From positions 1-7,639 of the forward strand of contig JAEDMI010000119.1 in NCBI GenBank assembly GCA_016303085.1: a stretch of DNA of 7,639 bases, given 5' to 3'. Source of the stretch: Acetatifactor sp. GTDB lineage: Bacteria; Bacillota; Clostridia; Lachnospirales; Lachnospiraceae. Positions within the stretch are counted from its first letter, which is position 1, and every line of letters starts with the position of its first letter. The notes under the pieces were generated by a model, which had not been told where the DNA came from, did no database searches, and saw only the letters and a list, made by a program, of their open reading frames with translations. A program made the position numbers and the translations under genes. Positions 5,266 to 7,639 of the stretch are shown piece by piece.

Positions 5266-6171
5266 TCAATGTCTGTGACCGCCGCCTCCGTGGCTGGCAC
5301 CGCTTCTGCTGACATGGTGGCCGCCGCCTCCGCTGCTATGGCCTCCGCCGCCTCCGCTGCTTGTCTCGATACGCCTGCTCACCACATTCTTGCGGATAAA
5401 GTCATCTCCCTTATTGCGCAGCATAGGCTTTCCGCCATTTACATAGGCATTCACCGCCACGGTATCCTTAGCTCTGTTCTTGCCCAGATGGGAAGCCGCG
5501 TACACAAGAGTCACAACGATAGATAAAACAAAGGCTCCAAGGTAATAGCCTGCGCCAACCTGTACTCCTCCGTCCAGATAGCTGCACACCTTGTCAATAT
5601 ACCGCATATACGCCCTGCAGGGGTCGCTGTCATAGTAGGTGTCCACTGCATACAGCACATTTTCCACATCGTATGTACCCAGGGCATCTTCCACCTTTCC
5701 GCTGGTTGACAGCCATTCTCCTCTCTGTCCCTCATAGCGGTTGTCAATCAGAATAGATCCGTCCCCTTCAAAGTTTTTATTGAAGCCGTAACCGTTCTCA
5801 TCCCAGAAATCATCGGCAATATCCATCATGTTCTGTTCCCAGTTGGTAGAGCGATAACCGTACTGTTCCTTTGCTTCCGCGCCTTCCACCGGCTGACTGA
5901 AGGTCAAAATGACAAAATCTGCTTTGTATGTTGCTTCCTTTTCCGCAATATACTCACGAAGCTTCTCTTCTTCCGCATCCGTCAGAATATCCGCATAATC
6001 GTATACCCGCTCTGTGGGAGCCGTATTGTTGGTTCTCGCAGCATCCTTTTTCATGGCATGCATGACTCCCGCTCCCACAGTCACCACAAGCAGAACTCCT
6101 ACCACAATAAACCAGATGCGGAAATAATGAAGATACTGCTTCTTTGCTTCTTTTTTTAACTCTTTATCCAT
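5266..6171 (-). CDS. TPM-domain (YgcG/DUF477-type) membrane protein with Gly/His-rich tail, YdjH-like
   Basis: The protein has a short Lys-rich cytoplasmic N terminus, a membrane segment at about 20-40, a TPM domain (about 57-205, opening V-Y-D-Y-A-D-I-L-T-D-A-E-E-E-K-L and including G-D-G-S-I-L-I-D), a second membrane segment (about 209-228) and a C-terminal tail of Gly, Ser and His from about 273. Residue numbers count from the upstream ATG at 6177. TPM proteins are implicated in photosystem repair in plants and in membrane or stress roles in bacteria, but the molecular activity here is unknown. AGGAGG (6185-6180) overlaps the stop of the upstream zinc-ribbon gene; it is 2 nt from the ATG at 6177 but 8 nt from the ATG at 6171, so the latter is chosen (301 residues). 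The pair resembles ydjG-ydjH of Bacillus subtilis in domain content (from memory, not searched). The domain call is secure, the role is not. Confidence 0.85.
   Translation of the reverse strand: MDKELKKEAKKQYLHYFRIWFIVVGVLLVVTVGAGVMHAMKKDAARTNNTAPTERVYDYADILTDAEEEKLREYIAEKEATYKADFVILTFSQPVEGAEAKEQYGYRSTNWEQNMMDIADDFWDENGYGFNKNFEGDGSILIDNRYEGQRGEWLSTSGKVEDALGTYDVENVLYAVDTYYDSDPCRAYMRYIDKVCSYLDGGVQVGAGYYLGAFVLSIVVTLVYAASHLGKNRAKDTVAVNAYVNGGKPMLRNKGDDFIRKNVVSRRIETSSGGGGGHSSGGGGHHVSRSGASHGGGGHRH
5321..5361 (-). repeat. 24-bp tandem duplication in the Gly/His tail coding region
   Basis: A 17-bp string (CCGCCGCCTCCGCTGCT on the plus strand) occurs at 5321-5337 and again at 5345-5361, a period of 24 bp or 8 codons. 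It encodes two successive copies of S-S-G-G-G-G-x-H. The repeat number could vary by slippage. Confidence 0.8.
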
Positions 6172-6183
6172 CTTCATATCCTC

Positions 6184-7173
6184 CTACAACCAGGCTGCCA
6201 GCAACGGCACCATCATCAGGATTGCCATAATGCATCCCCAGAATGTACCGATGTAAGCCAGCGCTTTCTTCTTTGATGTAGGAGCCTCTCCCACAATTTT
6301 GCCCGTCTGTCCATTGACATAGAAGGGATATTCCTGCCCGTTGTAGGTATACATATACTTCCAGACGGGAAGAAGACCATAGTTGGCATCACTGTTCAGT
6401 ATCTGCACATCCTGATTGATTACTTTCACGGAATTGTACCCCGCATAACTCTCCTTCAGCAGAGCTACGGCATCCTCATTCATCTTCTTTCTCGCACGGG
6501 GTTCCATGGCATCGGAAGGCATATTATACTTCTCCGCGTAAAATCCGGACATATACTCGGGCTTAAAGTCGATGAGCTGTCCATAGTTATACGGCTCCAT
6601 CAAATCCATGACCGTGTCCGGCATTGCCTCGGAGGCATCCGCCGGAATTTTGTCAAACCCGATATCCAAATCACGGTTGACTGCATAGTAGGAAGTCTCC
6701 GTATACTCCATATTGCCGCTTCTCCAGCTTCTCACCTTTGTACCCTCTCCCCGGAAGGAACAGTGAGTATTATAATTATAGAGCCAGTATGGCACATAGA
6801 CTCCCTGCATACTGTTTAGCCGCACCTCAGACAGGAAATCCGTAGGTGCAAACAGGTTCTTCTTAAACTTTTCTCTGATAGACTTCTTACAGGTCTCCTT
6901 TCCAAGCTGGAAAGGCAGAATCAGCTTTGGTGTATACTCTCCCTCCACACGCTCGTTCAGAATCAGATAGCTGTCACAATAGGGACACTGGGTGGCCGAA
7001 GTGTGCTCCTCTATAGGGACTTCGCCGCTACAGTTAGGACAAATTGCCATCTCCGGAGATGTACCGTTTGCGAGCTCCTCGCTCTTTTCACTTTCGCAGA
7101 ACGGGCAGAACATGGTATGCTTCTCCGGGCTGTATACCACGTTGCCTCCGCAATTTTTACATCTGAAATACAT
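6184..7173 (-). CDS. Double zinc-ribbon membrane-anchored protein, YdjG-like
   Basis: This 329-residue protein begins with two zinc ribbons, C-x2-C at Cys5/Cys8 with Cys23/Cys26 and Cys45/Cys48 with Cys63/Cys66. A middle domain of unknown function follows (about 80-295, with V-P-Y-W-L-Y-N-Y at 127-134 and G-L-L-P-V-W-K-Y near 266-273, then V-N-G-Q-T-G-K-I-V-G). It ends in one membrane segment (about 304-326), placing the ribbons in the cytoplasm if it is a tail-anchored protein. Such proteins are often mislabelled as PriA helicase or TFIIB-like because of the ribbons; there is no helicase or TFIIB core. The ATG at 7173 follows AGAGGGG at 6 nt. Its stop codon overlaps the ribosome binding site of the TPM gene, so the two are co-translated. 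Resemblance to YdjG of the Bacillus pspA-ydjGHI locus is from domain order and length. Function unknown. Confidence 0.85.
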   Translation of the reverse strand: MYFRCKNCGGNVVYSPEKHTMFCPFCESEKSEELANGTSPEMAICPNCSGEVPIEEHTSATQCPYCDSYLILNERVEGEYTPKLILPFQLGKETCKKSIREKFKKNLFAPTDFLSEVRLNSMQGVYVPYWLYNYNTHCSFRGEGTKVRSWRSGNMEYTETSYYAVNRDLDIGFDKIPADASEAMPDTVMDLMEPYNYGQLIDFKPEYMSGFYAEKYNMPSDAMEPRARKKMNEDAVALLKESYAGYNSVKVINQDVQILNSDANYGLLPVWKYMYTYNGQEYPFYVNGQTGKIVGEAPTSKKKALAYIGTFWGCIMAILMMVPLLAAWL

Positions 7174-7244
7174 TTCTTACCCCTCTCTTACGTATTTGCA
7201 GGCACGCACCTATTCCGGCTTGTTTGTCTGCGCCGCCTGACTTT

Positions 7245-7271
7245 CTTATACTTTTTGATCGAAACAGTTCC
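7245..7271 (-). promoter_or_regulatory. Tentative promoter for the zinc-ribbon/TPM operon
   Basis: On the minus strand GGAAC (7271-7267) is followed after 16 bases by TATAAG (7250-7245). TATAAG matches 5 of 6 to a sigma-A -10 box, but the -35 is poor for sigma-A and looks more like the GGAAC-type -35 of ECF sigma factors. The rest of the spacer 7174-7353 shows no better candidate. Low confidence. Confidence 0.2.
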
Positions 7272-7353
7272 GTTTTTTACATTTTATGGCTGAGCTGTTA
7301 CAAACAGAATATCATATTTCAAAAAAATGCGCCATAGTATCTTGTGCACGAAC

Positions 7354-7385
7354 AAAGCCCTCATCGTGCAAACAATGAGGGCTTT
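7354..7385 (-). terminator. Hairpin terminator after tpiA
   Basis: AAAGCCCTCAT (7354-7364) and ATGAGGGCTTT (7375-7385) form a perfect 11-bp stem with a 10-nt loop, about 15 bases past the tpiA stop on the minus strand. The T-tract after the stem is short (TTTGTT). A second inverted repeat, TGCACGA (7345-7351) with TCGTGCA (7364-7370), competes with it. Confidence 0.75.
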
Positions 7386-7400
7386 CCAACTAAAATATCA

Positions 7401-7639
7401 TTATTTATTATAGTTCACAATCTGTCCGAAATCAGGCTTCAGTGATGCGCCGCCTACCAGTCCGCCGTCGATATCGGGCTGTGCAAACAGCTCGGGAGCA
7501 CTGGATGCGGATACGGAACCACCGTACTGAATACGGATTGCAGCAGCGGTTGCATCATCATAGATTTCAGCAATGCACTCACGAATTGCCTTGCAGACCT
7601 CCTGCGCCTGCTCGGTGGTAGCCACCTTTCCGGTACCGA
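7401..7639 (-). CDS. tpiA: Triosephosphate isomerase, C-terminal part only
   Basis: The window holds the last 78 complete codons of a TIM-barrel triosephosphate isomerase, which interconverts dihydroxyacetone phosphate and glyceraldehyde 3-phosphate in glycolysis. The reading frame is open to the window edge and starts (I)-G-T-G-K-V-A-T-T-E-Q-A-Q-E-V, the conserved segment that follows active-site loop 6. Next come I-Q-Y-G-G-S-V (phosphate-binding loop 7) and L-V-G-G-A-S-L-K-P (loop 8), ending I-V-N-Y-N-K. The catalytic Glu and His lie outside. The GTG at 7625 is an internal valine, not a start. A hairpin follows the stop, so the gene is probably the end of its transcript; in Firmicutes it is often preceded by gap and pgk, which cannot be seen here. 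Confidence 0.95.
   Translation of the reverse strand, partial: GTGKVATTEQAQEVCKAIRECIAEIYDDATAAAIRIQYGGSVSASSAPELFAQPDIDGGLVGGASLKPDFGQIVNYNK

Noticed and set aside
5236..5526. Plus-strand frame rich in Ala and Ser near the end of the TPM gene
   Set aside because: It is the complement of the Gly/His repeat region of the TPM protein; the composition is forced by the GC-rich repeats.
6975..7163. Zinc ribbons read as PriA helicase or TFIIB homologue
   Set aside because: Only the Cys pairs are shared; there is no helicase motif or TFIIB core domain, and the protein ends in a membrane segment.
1..7639. CRISPR array, transposase, phage, toxin-antitoxin or defence gene
   Set aside because: None was found; all large open frames are accounted for by conserved housekeeping, sporulation or membrane genes.

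Overview
The window looks like chromosomal DNA of a spore-forming member of the Clostridia, probably Lachnospiraceae. The signs are the sporulation genes gpr and spoIIP next to rpsT and lepA-hemW (a synteny block conserved in spore-forming Firmicutes), moderate GC, strong AGGAGG-type ribosome binding sites and TTG starts. The assignment is inferred from gene content and style, not from a search.

Layout: all genes lie on the minus strand except rpsT. From low to high coordinates: 5' part of hemW (1-412, runs off the window), lepA (402-2216), a 187-bp spacer holding a strong sigma-A-like promoter and a 111-bp inverted-repeat element, spoIIP (2404-3699), gpr (3763-4686), a divergent promoter region, rpsT on the plus strand (4887-5150), two back-to-back hairpin terminators, a TPM-domain membrane protein (5266-6171), a double zinc-ribbon membrane protein (6184-7173), a 227-bp spacer with a terminator hairpin, and the 3' part of tpiA (7401-7639).

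How the genes fit together: gpr and spoIIP are read in the same direction and act in sporulation and germination. GPR degrades small acid-soluble spore proteins; SpoIIP is a peptidoglycan hydrolase of engulfment. lepA and hemW overlap by 11 nt and have their own housekeeping-type promoter after the spoIIP stop, so the translation factor and the haem chaperone can be made in growing cells independently of sporulation. rpsT is fired in the opposite direction from a promoter that overlaps the likely gpr promoter. The zinc-ribbon and TPM genes form a tight two-gene operon resembling the ydjG-ydjH part of the Bacillus subtilis pspA-ydjGHI envelope-stress locus, but without PspA or the SPFH protein beside them. 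tpiA is the end of a glycolytic gene or cluster.

No tRNA, rRNA, CRISPR array, insertion sequence with transposase, prophage gene or recognisable defence system was seen. The least explained items are the inverted-repeat element in the lepA leader and the membrane zinc-ribbon/TPM pair with its duplicated Gly/His-rich tail.
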